From Mucor racemosus (Eukaryota > Mucoromycota > Mucoromycetes > Mucorales > Mucoraceae), in the NCBI GenBank assembly GCA_027405735.1, contig JAPEHQ010000018.1:1054001-1118000 (forward strand): a DNA stretch of 64,000 bases. The letters are read 5' to 3'. Position numbers and translations under genes: made by a program. The notes beneath the pieces are model-generated. The model was not told the origin of the DNA. It did not search any database and saw nothing but the letters and a program-made list of their open reading frames with translations. Below are positions 52,240 through 63,937 of the stretch, piece by piece; the stretch's first letter is position 1; each line of letters starts with the position of its first letter.

Positions 52240-53429
52240 GTTGGAAAGAGAAGGAGAAATATATATTTATTTATTTTTCATTTCCTAGACTCGAACTCTA
52301 TATATTAAATACATAATTACAATTGCGCTCAATAATGTCAACATTGGTATAAACATGGAAATATAAAGCTTAAACCTATAAAGTCTCGGTTGATGTGAAT
52401 TTAAGGAAAAATAACACCAATTTGAGATTTCTCTTAAAGGTAATACATTATCAATTGGCAATTAATTAGGTACATGGCACGTGAAGAAAATAAAAACAAT
52501 GATGTCTTGAAACTGTTTTGACAGCAACAAAGTCTCAGTTGCAAAACAAGCTAAAAATATACGGTACGTTGTATTATATTTATACTATCCTATGGATACG
52601 TATTTCAGTATACAGTGTCTTGTAAATATAGTTTTTCTACAGAATTATCTCTATGGAATAAAATTTATATAATTCTAGATATGCATTATGCAATTATAAA
52701 ACTAATTTAAAGTATAGTAGAACAAATCAAGATATATGACTAACTATACAGTATCAGTATCCACGTGTCAGACATTAACACACTGCATTTCATGATAAAT
52801 CTACAGGCCGTCGCTATAAATAATATACATCAAATAGAACTTTCCAGTAAAATTATTCAGCCTACCTCTCGGTTATCAGATATTTGTACTGTATAAATCG
52901 ATATAAGGTTTTATTGCATTCGATCGGTAAAGACAAGGGTAACTATTCAGCATTCATAGATTAGGCATTCTAAATATATACATGGCACTAAATAAATCTC
53001 ATTTGTGCATTGTTGCAGCAATAAATTGTGGACCTTGCCCTTTGAGATCAGCATGTTCAAGATGTGTCCCTACTCTCATGTAAAGTTGAAAGTTATTAGG
53101 GTCGAAATTCGCTTAGATAGGGCTGTTGTCATCAATTTTTTACGGTTATAGAAAATAGGTTTCAGATGGTTTTTAAATGGATTTGAATGTTTTCTTCACC
53201 AAATATTGGATCGAATAGCGTAAAAATTTTAAAGAAGATGTACCTTCACCATATAGCAATATAGGACATTGATATTTCTCGAGAAATAGAATTATTAAAT
53301 CCAGAATGTAAGTGCACTGGTCAAATAATGACCAATATTGGACAAAAATTAATTATAAAAAATTGAGCGCCTAAATTGAGGTATTAATTTTTTATATTCA
53401 CAAGCTAGATCCAACTCTATAAGCTACTT
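52240..53429. other. Intergenic, 1.2 kb, no supported gene
   Basis: Contains the presumed promoter of the 745-residue gene near 52260-52300 and otherwise featureless AT-rich DNA up to RepB copy d. No frame with family motifs. Confidence 0.5.
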
Positions 53430-54505
53430 TGCGTTTTTTTTCAACCAAAAACATTAATTTTTTATTGAGATAATCAAAATAATAGTTCTTATCACAGCTT
53501 AAAGCCTATCTTCACGGGGTTCCAAAATTTATTTGTTGAAATGAATGAAAAATGATTCAAAAAACAAAATTGTTTAAATGCTCATTAACTGCAAAGTACG
53601 TCGACCTAGCGTATTAAATAGTTTTTGTGCAGTTTTGGATTCTGCATCCACCTAAATAAAATTAAAATAAATGTCTCACATTAAATTTTGCGTAAAATGC
53701 AATTGAAATTTTGGAGGTTTTTTGAAGATACACATCACTTTTTATAAGCATATTTAAAATACAATTAATGGTAATAATGTGCAGAAAAATTATCTATCGA
53801 TCGAGCTATTGAAAAAGTTTTTAATTGCATTTTTCATAGAGAAACCAAGATTTTTGTTCAATTTTTTTCAGATTCAGAATTTGGGATGAGGGTATACAAG
53901 GGGAAAATGGAAGCTAGAAATGAAGGCATCTTTTTATACACATTTTTGAGGATATCTCCACGAAAAATTAATATTTTATAAAAACCTAAATTGGATCCAA
54001 GAGAGCTCAACGAGCTTGATGACAGGAATGTAAAAAAAGCGTTGCTCAATTTAATCAATATTTTGAAATCTACTACAAAATTGTCAAAAAAATGGAAAAA
54101 AAAAATAAAAGTGCTCAGAATTTTTTATACTAAAATATGTTATAAAGCACGTCAAAACAAGTAAGTTTTATTATTAAAAAATGTTAGTGTAGCTTAATTT
54201 TTTGTAGAGATATGAAGCCTCAAAGTTTTCAGCCCTTTAGCAGTAAAATACGTGTAAAAATCTGGAACATTAGCACTGAAAAATTAATACCATCTGCAAA
54301 AAGTAGGATATTTTCGGATACTCATTTTTGGATTAAAGCTGAACATGTCAGGTACATTGGCATATAAATTTTTCATGGTGTTATTTAGTGAAAGAAAAAG
54401 TAGGGCAGGAATGAAAAGAGAGACCCAGTTTTCAAGAAAAAAGCTGTGGATTTTATGCGTTTTTGAGCCTTTCATGAGATATAAAATAGATTTAGGAATG
54501 GATAC
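53430..54505 (+). repeat. RepB copy d (complete, uninterrupted)
   Basis: About 1.1 kb and the only copy in the window not broken by another element. It gives the empty site for both the LINE (GTTTTCAGCCCTTTAG near 54225-54240) and solo LTR 1. The plus frame with EFGMRVYKGKMEARNEG and ISPRKINIL is broken by a stop. The minus frames 53858-54058 and 54284-54520 are open (LIFRGDILKNVYKKMPSFLA; SLNNTMKNLYANVPDM). No terminal repeats or known transposon protein was recognised. Confidence 0.75.
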
Positions 54506-55345
54506 AGTAACATATAGCATAATGAACTGTACAGTTTTTACGTAGCTAGGAGTCTGTGCTGAATTAGTTCATAGGTATTCTTTGAAATTGAAATTCCCGA
54601 AAAATTTAGAAAATCCTTGATTTTTCAATGAAAAGCCCAGCTACAAGTTTCGGTAAAATCATAATCAGTATATAATATTGTTGTCCATTATTATCATTAG
54701 TTTAATTTTAAGTTTTCGTTTAGAAAATAGGACTTGTTTTCCAAAATTCCTCAAAGTTTCATTTGTATTTTACGCTTGATCCAATTTATGAAATGTTTTA
54801 AAAATCATGCAAATTTATACAGAATTTGGTTTTGTATCTACAGTATTTGGTAAGCTAGACAAACGTACTAAGCACTTTGGTGCGTTAATAAACATTGTCA
54901 ATTTAGAATCATTTTGCAGGAAAATCGCAGTTTACGGTTTGATACAGTACGTAAGTTTATTCATAAGAATTTATGCGAATATTTCGATTTTCTTAAAAGA
55001 ATTGCAACATTTACCCACTTTTATGAGATAAAATACATACACAACATTTAAAACGAACATGAATGTATTCTTTACGCTCATACAAAGCTTATTTAAATCT
55101 GGCAGTTACTGAATTAATGTTTATGGAAAGCAAGTAAGGTTTTAGACGTTAAATCCAACAATTTCTGAATGATATTCATTGGTTGCAATTGCAACTCTAT
55201 CATTGCTGGCGATCTTCTTGTGAATCAATTTACGTACAGGGTTTCATTCGGAGCTTCTTGAACGTCATAATTGATTACAAAAGTACAAAGGCCTTGTTTC
55301 GGGTGAAAGTATATTCAGCACTCTTTTCTCTCTTTCCATTAAAAT
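54506..55345. other. Intergenic, 0.8 kb, no supported gene
   Basis: No recognisable gene. A 74-codon plus frame (54807-55031) lacks motifs. The last part is the EHD gene promoter, ending in a pyrimidine-rich stretch. Confidence 0.45.
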
Positions 55346-55391
55346 AATTTCTCTCTTTCTTTTGAAATAATTTCTCTCTTTCTTTTGAAAT
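55346..55391 (+). repeat. Two perfect 23-bp tandem units before the EHD gene
   Basis: Units 55346-55368 and 55369-55391 are identical (AATTTCTCTCTTTC...GAAAT). A partial related copy (TTTTCTCTCTTTCC) precedes them. They sit 9 bp before the EHD start codon and probably lie in its 5' UTR or core promoter. Confidence 0.85.
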
Positions 55392-55400
55392 AGTAATAGA

Positions 55401-57203
55401 ATGTCGGGAATCTTTAAACAAAACAAGGGAAGCTCAAGTCAACGGCAGCAAACAAGAGGCTCCCCAAGTGCTTCTACAAATTGGGGAGATGAGGAATACA
55501 ACAAAATTATTGAAGGCGTTAAGAAAATCTACAAGACAAAGATTAGGCCTCTTGAAGTAACTTATAATTTTGAAGGTATAATTCCAGAATTGAGCGAAAA
55601 AAAATAAATAAATATTTATATTAACGTGTAATACAAGGTTTTCATTCTGCTCCCTTGACAGATTCTGATATCGAGGCAAAACCCATGGTTTTGTTGCTTG
55701 GTCAATACTCCACTGTAAGTTTATTTCGCTTTAACATGTATGTACTATAAACTTAGTGGATTTTATTTAGGGTAAAACAACATTCATTCGGTATTTATTA
55801 GACAAAAAATATCCTGGTGAGCATATTGGTGTGGAGCCCACTACAGATCGTTTCCTTGCTGTCATGAATGGTGCTGAGGATCGCGTTATTCCAGGAAATG
55901 CAGCCGCTGTGAACCAAGAATTACCTTTCCATGGTTTAAATCACTTTGGGCAAGCATTTTTGTCGAGATTTCAGGTTAGTCAGTAATAAAGGGTTTAAAA
56001 ATCAGCAATAGGCTAATGCATTAGATATAGGTCTCACAAACACCTTCTCCCGTATTGGAAAATATGACGATTATTGATACACCTGGTATTTTAGCTGGTG
56101 ATAAACAACGTATCGAACGTGGATACGATTTCACTCAAATCACAGAATGGTTTGCTCAACGTTCAGATTTGATTTTATTGATGTTTGATTCATATAAACT
56201 TGATATTTCCAATGAATTCAAGATGGCAATTCATAGTTTGAAAGGCCAAGAGGAGAAAATACGAGTTGTTTTGAATAAGAGTGATATGGTAAGCCAACAG
56301 CAATTGATGAGAGTTTATGGTGCTATGATGTGGTCCTTGGGTAAGGTAGTACAAACTCCCGAAGTTATGCGAGTCTATTTGAGCTCTTTCTGGACAGAAA
56401 AGCCTCCAAACTGTTTTGAAGATTGCCGAGAATTAATTGAGGCCGAATCCAAAGATCTTTTGATCGATTTAAAGGAATTGAGAAGAAATGCAGCTATCAG
56501 AAAAATTAATGAGATTGTGAAAAGAGCTCGTTTGGCCAGAGTACATGCTCTTATCATTGGACATCTCAAGAAGGAAATGCCATCGATGTTTGGTAAAAAG
56601 AAGAAGCAAGGAAAACTTTTGGAGCATCTCGATCAAGAGTTTATCAAGATTCAAAACAAATATCATTTACCGGCTGGTGATTTCCCTAATCCCGAGCGAT
56701 TCAAGCAAAATTTAGCTTTATATGACATGGATAAGTTTAAATCACTCAAAGAAGATTTACTTGAAAGAGTAGATGAAGCACTTTCTGTAGATCTCCCTAG
56801 ATTAATGTCACAATTTCCTACTGGTAATCCTGAATTGGAGAAATCTCAGTTGAATCCATTTGATATGACAGAAGCCAATCCTGAAGAAGTAGTAAATGGC
56901 CAATTGCCTCCTTCATTCTGGGATTACAGTAATTTAGATAAAAACACTTATATGCCTGCATTCCAAAATCTACGTCCCAGAGATGGCATGGTATCGGGTG
57001 CAAGCGTTAAACCCATCTTGGTTGAAACTGGATTACCTAATGATATTCTTGCTGATATTTGGAGATTGGCTGATTGGGATAACGATGGATATTTGGACGT
57101 TGATCAATTTGCTGTTGCTATGCATTTAATCAAAGCAGTTCAATTAGGAGCTCAATTACCTCCCAAATTACCACCAAGCTTAATGCCTACTCGTAAAATT
57201 TAA
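55401..57203 (+). CDS. EHD-family dynamin-like ATPase
   Basis: A 542-residue protein. EHD proteins are ATP-binding, dynamin-like membrane-remodelling factors on endosomal recycling membranes. Four exons: 55401-55575, 55638-55714, 55771-55974 and 56031-57203. The nucleotide-binding G-domain has GQYSTGKTTFIRYLL (P-loop, split by intron 2), PTTDRFLAVM (switch I), IIDTPGIL (about 167-174) and VLNKSDM (about 232). Helical lipid-binding regions include FGKKKKQGKLLEHLDQEF. The C-terminal EH domain (about 445-535) has YMPAFQNLRPRDGMVSGASV, LPNDILADIWRLADWDNDGY and DVDQFAVAMHLI. The EF-hand-like loop DWDNDGYLDVDQF retains calcium-ligand positions. Length and order match animal EHD1-4 (about 534 residues). 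The stop lies 59 bp from the convergent YIPF6-like gene. Confidence 0.95.
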
Positions 57204-57262
57204 ATAGACATAATAATAAAATCATTTATACATGTATTTTATTTGAGATTTGATCTAAATGA

Positions 57263-58323
57263 TTAAGAGAGTAATACCAACCATGCGATTACGAAATAAA
57301 ATAAGAATAGTGGAAAAACCTATACAAATTAAAAGTAGAAAGATTAAGTTTTGTAATGTTACACATGAATATAGACTTTTTTTTGTAATCTTACAGCTAA
57401 TGCACGGCGGTTTTGTAAATGAATTTGAGATTCTGACATGAAGCCAATAGAGGCATAAGTTGACCATACAAATGTAATTATACTAATTGGTAATCTAACC
57501 CAAATTAAACGCACAAATGTTGCTACAATAGCACTGACAACAATTGGAAATAAACAATATCCCATTACGCATACAGATTGAAAGAAACTAACAGCACCCC
57601 CCAATAGTCTAGCATTCAAAGTTACCACAGCTGCTCCTAACCAAACAATAATAAATACACCTGTAAAAATCGAAACTGCTTGATTATCAGGTGCCCTCAC
57701 ACTCAAAACTCTACATGACCATATTAGTTTTGTATTGATCAAGTGTAATTTTGTATCTTACATTGCAAGTGTCAAACACAACAAAAGCGGACCCCAAAGA
57801 TCCCCTAATCATCCATAACATTAGTATCTTACAGCACTGTATTACTTGGAATTTTGCTTCATATTTACAATCTCTCAACACATCACGGTCGCCATTAGGA
57901 TGCAACACTTGTAATAATTTGTTTCCTACTTTCTTCAAATCGCGAGACTTGTGTATTTATCATATTAACAAACATGTTCGAATATCCGAAATTTTGCTAG
58001 CTTACAATAGTAACTGTTACCGGTTCATCTAATGTATCTATACCGGAATACACACTAATATCGTTATCTTGTTGTTGTTGTTGTCGTTGTTGTTGTTGTT
58101 GCTGTTGTTGTTGTTGTTCAGGCTGTCTACTACCAGATGAAGCATTTCCAATATTGCCGATAACGGTAGGTTGTGGTGCTTGTGCAGATTGTGCATTTAC
58201 AGTTGATTGACCCGTCAAGTCAAGGTCAGGTTCTATAAAAGCAGAATCTTGAAAAGGGTCTATTGAAGCAGAATTTGCAAATGGATTGTCATATTCTTCC
58301 TGATGCTTTGAAGGCGATAACAT
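57263..58323 (-). CDS. YIPF6/Yip4-type Golgi Yip1-domain protein
   Basis: A 270-residue multispanning Golgi membrane protein of the Yip family, which binds Rab GTPases and shapes ER-Golgi traffic. Five exons: 58323-58006, 57947-57869, 57804-57762, 57710-57395 and 57319-57263, all frame-consistent. The cytosolic N-terminus has NPFANSASIDPFQD (NPF-type motif, potentially recognised by EH domains) and poly-Q with a single Arg. Then TLDEPVTVTI, SRDLKKVGNKLLQVLHP and RDWDLWGPLLLCLTLA, typical of YIPF6. Membrane helices follow: VSIFTGVFIIVWLGAAVVTL, LLGGAVSFFQSVCVMGYCLF and VWSTYASIGFMSESQ. NRRALAVFPLFLFYFVIAWL crosses the last intron. The identification is strong. The 43-base exon 3 is needed for the DLWGP motif. 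Confidence 0.92.
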
Positions 58324-59305
58324 ATTTTTTTTTTTTATTCAAGGAGGAGGAGAGGAGGAGGGGCAGGCAAGCAGCAGAAAAGAAATTCAATATACGCGGG
58401 TTAATGTTGAATTCTACAAGTGACGTATAAATTCAAACTATGCATTTTAGGCGAACAACGCCTTAATTTGATTGATTTTGTCCTGTTAACAGAGTTATTT
58501 TCTTGGTAAATACTTGCTAATTTTCTTAAAGTAGAGCTCTACTGCAATAATATTTATCAATGCATTGTATTTCACATAAAAATCCTCGATAAAACAACTG
58601 TATGAATGAGACTGACTTTGTAATCAAATTTGAGGCACGATCATTTAACTTTGAGCTTTAACATCAGGCCATATATTAATTAATGTATTAAAAAGTACAA
58701 CAAGGTAGCCCTTATGCTTCAACATATATATGCTAGTAAAAAAGGCCTAAAGGAAATGCAATGCTCCTGGAAATATCCTTTTAGTTCTGGGATTTTTTCT
58801 AATTTTGCTCAAATTCAACATTGAAAATTCATGTGAAATGCCGCTTAAAATGAAGCATTTTCATGAATAACCATTTTTTCTTGAACATCTGAATAGTATG
58901 CATCAAGTAGAATTGTTAACTTTTAGATAAACCGTCAATTAGGTGTATATCAAGCGTTTATTGCGCAAATTAATAGAAAAGGTCTTCTTTTTCATGGCTT
59001 CAATGTGCATTTTCAATGATATTATCACACTTGAGAATACAGATAAGTTATTTATTATATAAATCTGAAAATCGCATTAAACTATACAAAAATACCTCAC
59101 AATATGGCTAGGCTTTTAAGAATTTTTGTGAGCCAACAATAGAAAATTCAATTAAAATGACAAATTTTATAGTATTTATCAGCATTGAAATTGCGTTGGA
59201 GTATTCATTACCTTGCTTGGGCTCCTTTTTGAAGTCCAGAAATTGAAATTATTTCCTCAGTTGAATTACCAAACAACTATCTCGTTTTTTTTACTATTAC
59301 TAAAC
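58324..59305. other. Intergenic, 1 kb, divergent promoter region
   Basis: Between the YIPF6-like (minus) and TRAPPC6-like (plus) start codons. A purine-rich GGAGGAGGAGAGGAGGAGG stretch (about 58343-58361) lies in the YIPF6-like leader. No gene or repeat copy was recognised. Confidence 0.5.
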
Positions 59306-59989
59306 ATGACAAGCTATAATAACGATAATACACTTACAAGTAGCAACACAGACGATGGATTAAACTCATCAAATCGACTTGTAAGCGAATCTTGTATGGA
59401 TCTTTTTTTGATTGAAATGGTAGATACCATCTGTAGAACAACTACAGCAGAAACAGATGGAGACAGCGACGCGATCTTTTACAAGTTGGAGACACTAGGA
59501 TACGCTGTCGGTCAAAGACTCGTCGAACGCTTTACAAAAGATAGACCTCGTTTTGTAGATACATTAGATGTTGTGAAATTTATCTGTAAAGATCTTTGGA
59601 CAATTATGTTTAAAAAACAAATCGATAACCTCAAAACCAACCACAGAGTAAGCTGAATAGTTGTATATATGAATGTGATTTATGTTTGCTTATATGCAAC
59701 TCTGGTAGGGTGTGTATGTTCTACAGGATAATGGATTTCGGTGGTTTATGCGCATGTCAACAGATGTAGGAGGAGCTGATTCCGCAAAGAAAGCCATGCC
59801 CGTAAGTTTTTATCCTTTATTTCAGCCAATAAATGCAGTTATTCATGAGATAATATGTAGTATGTATGGTTCCCTTGTGGTATTATTCGAGGCGCACTAG
59901 CAAGTTTAGGTGTACCAACAGTTGTTGTTGCCGAAACATCGAATCTTCCTCAATGTACTTTTCAAATTAAAATCGTAAAGCAACAATAA
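59306..59989 (+). CDS. TRAPP complex subunit, TRAPPC6/Trs33 type
   Basis: A 187-residue subunit of the TRAPP vesicle-tethering and Rab-exchange complex at the Golgi. Three exons: 59306-59647, 59709-59801 and 59861-59989. Features: SCMDLFLIEMVDTIC, YKLETLGYAVGQRLVERFTK, VVKFICKDLWTIMFKKQIDN, NHRGVYVLQDNGFRWFMRMS, and WFPCGIIRGALASLGVPTVV followed by PQCTFQIKI. These match the Bet3-fold TRAPPC6 subfamily throughout. The N-terminal 30 residues are Asn/Ser/Thr-rich and variable. The frame is open for 31 further codons upstream, but the ATG at 59306 gives the usual family length. Confidence 0.93.
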
Positions 59990-60110
59990 TTATACCTTTT
60001 TCTTTCTTTTTTTTTTTTATAAAATAAACAACATTTATTAATTGTACAGTATTTTGGAGATTTATATGTAGAAAAACCAGTTTCTACAATATAATATATA
60101 TATTATTTAT

Positions 60111-62420
60111 TTATTTAATAAAGTTAAATGCAGGCATTCTATTTGTACCCTCTGATTTAGAAGGCGTTGTTGATTTTTTCTTTAATGAACTATTACCAGA
60201 AGATGTCGTGGTTTGTCTCCAAAATGAAGTTGCAGATCTAGTGTTTGAAGGTTTATGATTAACTGAGGATGATGTACTAGGCGTTATTTTAGGTGAAGAT
60301 GTTGCTGAAGAAATTGGTGAATATTCTCCATCGCTATTTTGTGGTGTAGAAGATGCTTGTCTCATACGGAAATTTGGAAGCTTGATTGCTTGCTTAGTAT
60401 TAGTTGTAATTGCAGGTGCGGAATGTGAATCTGTTGATAGTGATCTTTGTGAAGGTGATCTATGATGATTTGATGAACTTTGAGAGCTACTAAATGAAGA
60501 AATAGTACTCATAGGAGTACTAGGTAATGACTGTTGTTGTTGCTGTCTTTGTTGTTGACGAGTTAGATCATACTTTTGCAAAAATCTAGAGGAATTAGCT
60601 GATTGTTGTTGTTGTTGAGGCATCGAAAAGATAGAATTAGCTGAAGCAGGTGTAGGTGGCGGAGAAAATGGTCTATCATTTGGTAACTCGGGTTGTTTCT
60701 TTGGTAACTGTTGCTGCTTTTGCTGTTGACGATTGTTCATTTCCGCAAGCTTTTGCCTTTGCATCATCTTCTTTGCATTAATCATAACTCTTAAAGCTCT
60801 GATCTGTAATGAAACCGCATTTGAAAGAGAGGCTGATTCGTAAATCATTGTAGCAGTTTGAATGTTCAACATTTGATGCAATGCATGAGTAGCTAATGCC
60901 TTGAGACGAGGTAATTCAAAAAGATCTGCTATAAATAATAACCTTGCAAGAATATGAGGTTGATGTTGTTGAGCAGTAACTAAATGATCTGTATAAATAA
61001 ACTGTAGAAATGCAATCAAAACTACATAAGTATCTGGAAAGTGCAATTCCCGCTTGTCATAATCTAAGACTAACGAGTTTTCTGCTTGAGGAGTGAGCAC
61101 TGATGAAAGTAAAGGCCGAATAATTGGCCAACGTTGAGCAAGAACAGCAGAGTTAACAGCAATATGTTGATGATCAACGGTAATAATATTGAGATCAGCC
61201 AGCACAGGATCCTTGAGCAAAGTTAAACCAAGACCTTGACCAAAACCACTAAAAGTTGATCTAGGAGGTTTATAAATACCAAAAATTTCTATATCAACAC
61301 AAGCTAAATGTTCAAAACAGTTGACACGATCTTTATAATCGATTTGCATAGATCTCTCTGGATGTCCAAATACAATAAATCGATTACTATCTTGACATAG
61401 CATTCCTCTCAACCATGCTCCTCGAGAAAGTGCATGACCAGCTTCAATCTTTGTCCATACAAAAGTATTAGTATCTAAAGCCCAAATTTGAAATTGTTGA
61501 CTTGTGGGGGAGAAATGAGGACCGGCCAATATAAACTGTTGACCACACATAAAAGCAGTTGGAAATTTCAAAGCTGGTGGACAAGTAGTTCCTACACTAA
61601 TGCTTTCAGACTGATCTTGCATTTCTATGCATTCATGCTGGTTATTGATTTTCCATGTATGTAGATATCTAGTAACTTCAGATCCACTAAAATTAGAATA
61701 TACATAAACACTGATATCTGCCACTTCTTCTGCTGTAGTTTGTGAATCTTCAAAAGTATCTGAAAGCAAATCAAGTGAAGGTGCAAAAGGCGGAGTAAGC
61801 TCAACTGGTGTAACAGCGACTGCAGCTGAACGATAAGCACCATATTGATGTTGTCTAGAAGAAAGTGGGGGACACCATTTTCTTTTCTTGATATCAAAAA
61901 TATGAATGTCTTGTAAATATTGATTGTTAATGTCCTGTCCACCAACGATTATGAGTTTGTCTTTGATTAGGGAAGAGATATGAGCGTACCGAGGGCTCGG
62001 TAATGATTGGTTAACGAGGTTAGGGTATTCCCAACTCAAATTTTGGATATCTAAAAATACTAAATCATCCAACGCTACCAAATCCTCAGTTCCTCTTTGA
62101 TTTTTCTTTACACCCATACCGCCATAGAATAGAATATGGTTTTTGTGATTGTAATCAGCAGAATGGAAATAACGAGGTGCTGGTGGTGTGTTTTTGGGTT
62201 GTACAGCCTTCCATACTTTAGTTTTTAATGATAAAATATAAACTCGATTTGATATTTGTCGAGTGGATTGTAATCTACCGCCGAAAAGATAGATTTGTTG
62301 ATTAACCAGGGTAGTTGTTGCCCCAATGAGTGGAGGAGGTACATTTCCAGTAGTCTTATGAAAGTCAGTGATGAGTTCTGCTATCGAATGTGTGGCTGGT
62401 GAATTAGTAGCTACAGCCAT
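60111..62420 (-). CDS. Kelch-repeat and BTB protein, Mds3/Pmd1/Ral2-like
   Basis: A 769-residue single-exon protein. The N-terminal half (about 30-375) is a Kelch propeller: GATTTLVNQQIYLFGGRLQS, PAPRYFHSADYN, ILFYGGMG, SPRYAHISSLIKDKLIIVGG and RGAWLRGMLCQDSNRFIVFG. A BTB/POZ-like domain (about 400-520) reads LADLNIITVDHQHIAVNSAV, HFPDTYVVLIAFLQFIYTDH and ARLLFIADLFELPRLKALAT. The C-terminal third is disordered, rich in Q, S and P. This order matches fungal Mds3/Pmd1 regulators (pH and nutrient signalling) and fission-yeast Ral2 (Ras pathway). Which of these it corresponds to in function cannot be told from sequence. It is convergent with the TRAPPC6-like gene, whose stop codon is 121 bp away. 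Confidence 0.88.
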   Translation of the reverse strand: MAVATNSPATHSIAELITDFHKTTGNVPPPLIGATTTLVNQQIYLFGGRLQSTRQISNRVYILSLKTKVWKAVQPKNTPPAPRYFHSADYNHKNHILFYGGMGVKKNQRGTEDLVALDDLVFLDIQNLSWEYPNLVNQSLPSPRYAHISSLIKDKLIIVGGQDINNQYLQDIHIFDIKKRKWCPPLSSRQHQYGAYRSAAVAVTPVELTPPFAPSLDLLSDTFEDSQTTAEEVADISVYVYSNFSGSEVTRYLHTWKINNQHECIEMQDQSESISVGTTCPPALKFPTAFMCGQQFILAGPHFSPTSQQFQIWALDTNTFVWTKIEAGHALSRGAWLRGMLCQDSNRFIVFGHPERSMQIDYKDRVNCFEHLACVDIEIFGIYKPPRSTFSGFGQGLGLTLLKDPVLADLNIITVDHQHIAVNSAVLAQRWPIIRPLLSSVLTPQAENSLVLDYDKRELHFPDTYVVLIAFLQFIYTDHLVTAQQHQPHILARLLFIADLFELPRLKALATHALHQMLNIQTATMIYESASLSNAVSLQIRALRVMINAKKMMQRQKLAEMNNRQQQKQQQLPKKQPELPNDRPFSPPPTPASANSIFSMPQQQQQSANSSRFLQKYDLTRQQQRQQQQQSLPSTPMSTISSFSSSQSSSNHHRSPSQRSLSTDSHSAPAITTNTKQAIKLPNFRMRQASSTPQNSDGEYSPISSATSSPKITPSTSSSVNHKPSNTRSATSFWRQTTTSSGNSSLKKKSTTPSKSEGTNRMPAFNFIK

Positions 62421-63937
62421 TTATTTTAGCTCCTTCTATTTTCTTTGTTCTCTTGATATGGTTAAAAAAAATAGGAAAACAAAAGAGAACGAAATAAAAA
62501 GAAGAGCTAAAACAATTATACATCACAATAAGTGTAACAATCCTAGTTTAATAAATGGGTTGAAGCCATGCGTTTAAATTAAGTGTAACGTTGATTCCTT
62601 GAAACAACTATACAAACCAACGTGGACATTTAAGATGCCGTATATTTCATTTTTAAAGCAAAAACAGAGCATATTTCACTCTTAAATGTACCATTTAATC
62701 TTGTAATTGATTGATTATACATTGTAAAAGAGAGAATGAGGCTCAATGCATATTTCATATGCTAGAAATTTATTTTATAGATTTAATTAGTCTAGCTTCG
62801 TTCGAAATTACCTTAAAAAACAACATGACAAATTTCAAGGTCAATGATCTTCAGTTACACTGAATACGGGTTCTGTAGTATGTGTAGTATATATCGGTTG
62901 CTGGACGCTTTTATTACAATATTTCAATAATAATTGCTCAAACAAACCTTATTTGGGTCAGTAAACAGTGTTATATTCTATTTTCTTTTCTAATGAAATG
63001 TTGATAATAAATCAAGGTAGGCCAATATAAAAAATGTTGTACCATATGTACGATTACAAAGGCAATTAGGTCATAAATTGCATAGGATCGAAACTAGCAT
63101 TAATTTACGCTTTACACAACGTATACAAAGGAACATGTTTAAATTGTAAACTTCAAATTACGTAGTTTATATGCATATCAAATTGAATTATTTTTAGAAT
63201 GACACAGAGTGAAACAAAATAGCACCATAACCTTTCCAATTCGTTCCAATTTAAAAATTGGAAAGGACATCGAACCTTTTCGACAAGCTAATTTAAATGA
63301 AAAAATAACCACGTGCATATCCCTGAAATGTAACAAATCGCTCTATATAAATTGATCTATAGAAGCCATAGATCGTATAAAAATTAAAAATTATCGGTAA
63401 CTTCAAATTTAATAATAAATATTGGATACTCAACATACGACCTTCACCGACTGGGGTTCATGTATGCATCTTCAAAGCATCTCATTTTATAACCATATAA
63501 GACATAATTACATCAAACAAAAAACCAATATTTCATCAAAGCAGCTTTTTATAAGTTACATGTATCCTTGAATTGCCAAACACAGGTACTTAGATCTTTG
63601 CCATAAAATTTAACAGCTTGAAAATCACCGAAACTCAATACCAGCGCTTTTCTCAACTCCCTTTCTGTACACAGATTAAGATATGAGTCTTGATTACAAT
63701 ATGTGATCAAAAGAAATCCGCATTTCTTTAAGAATTGGGGTACGTTTTATTCAAAATTATAATTTGAAATCGTACAAATCTGATTATTTTGTATGTTAGC
63801 CAGCTTCCGTAAAATACAATGAGTATACAAGAAGTTACGAACTGTATCATTATTTAATCATTGCTACTAAATTGCATAATTTGATATGCAGAAAAACCTT
63901 GAAGTATTCATTCATTTTTTTGGCAATGCTACAAATC
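62421..63937. other. Intergenic, 1.5 kb, no supported gene
   Basis: Upstream of the Kelch-BTB gene. About 63231-63269 contains an inverted repeat (CCTTTCCAATT...AATTGGAAAGG) with a nested CCAATTTAAAAATTGG palindrome. No coding frame, tRNA or transposon remnant was recognised. Confidence 0.5.
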
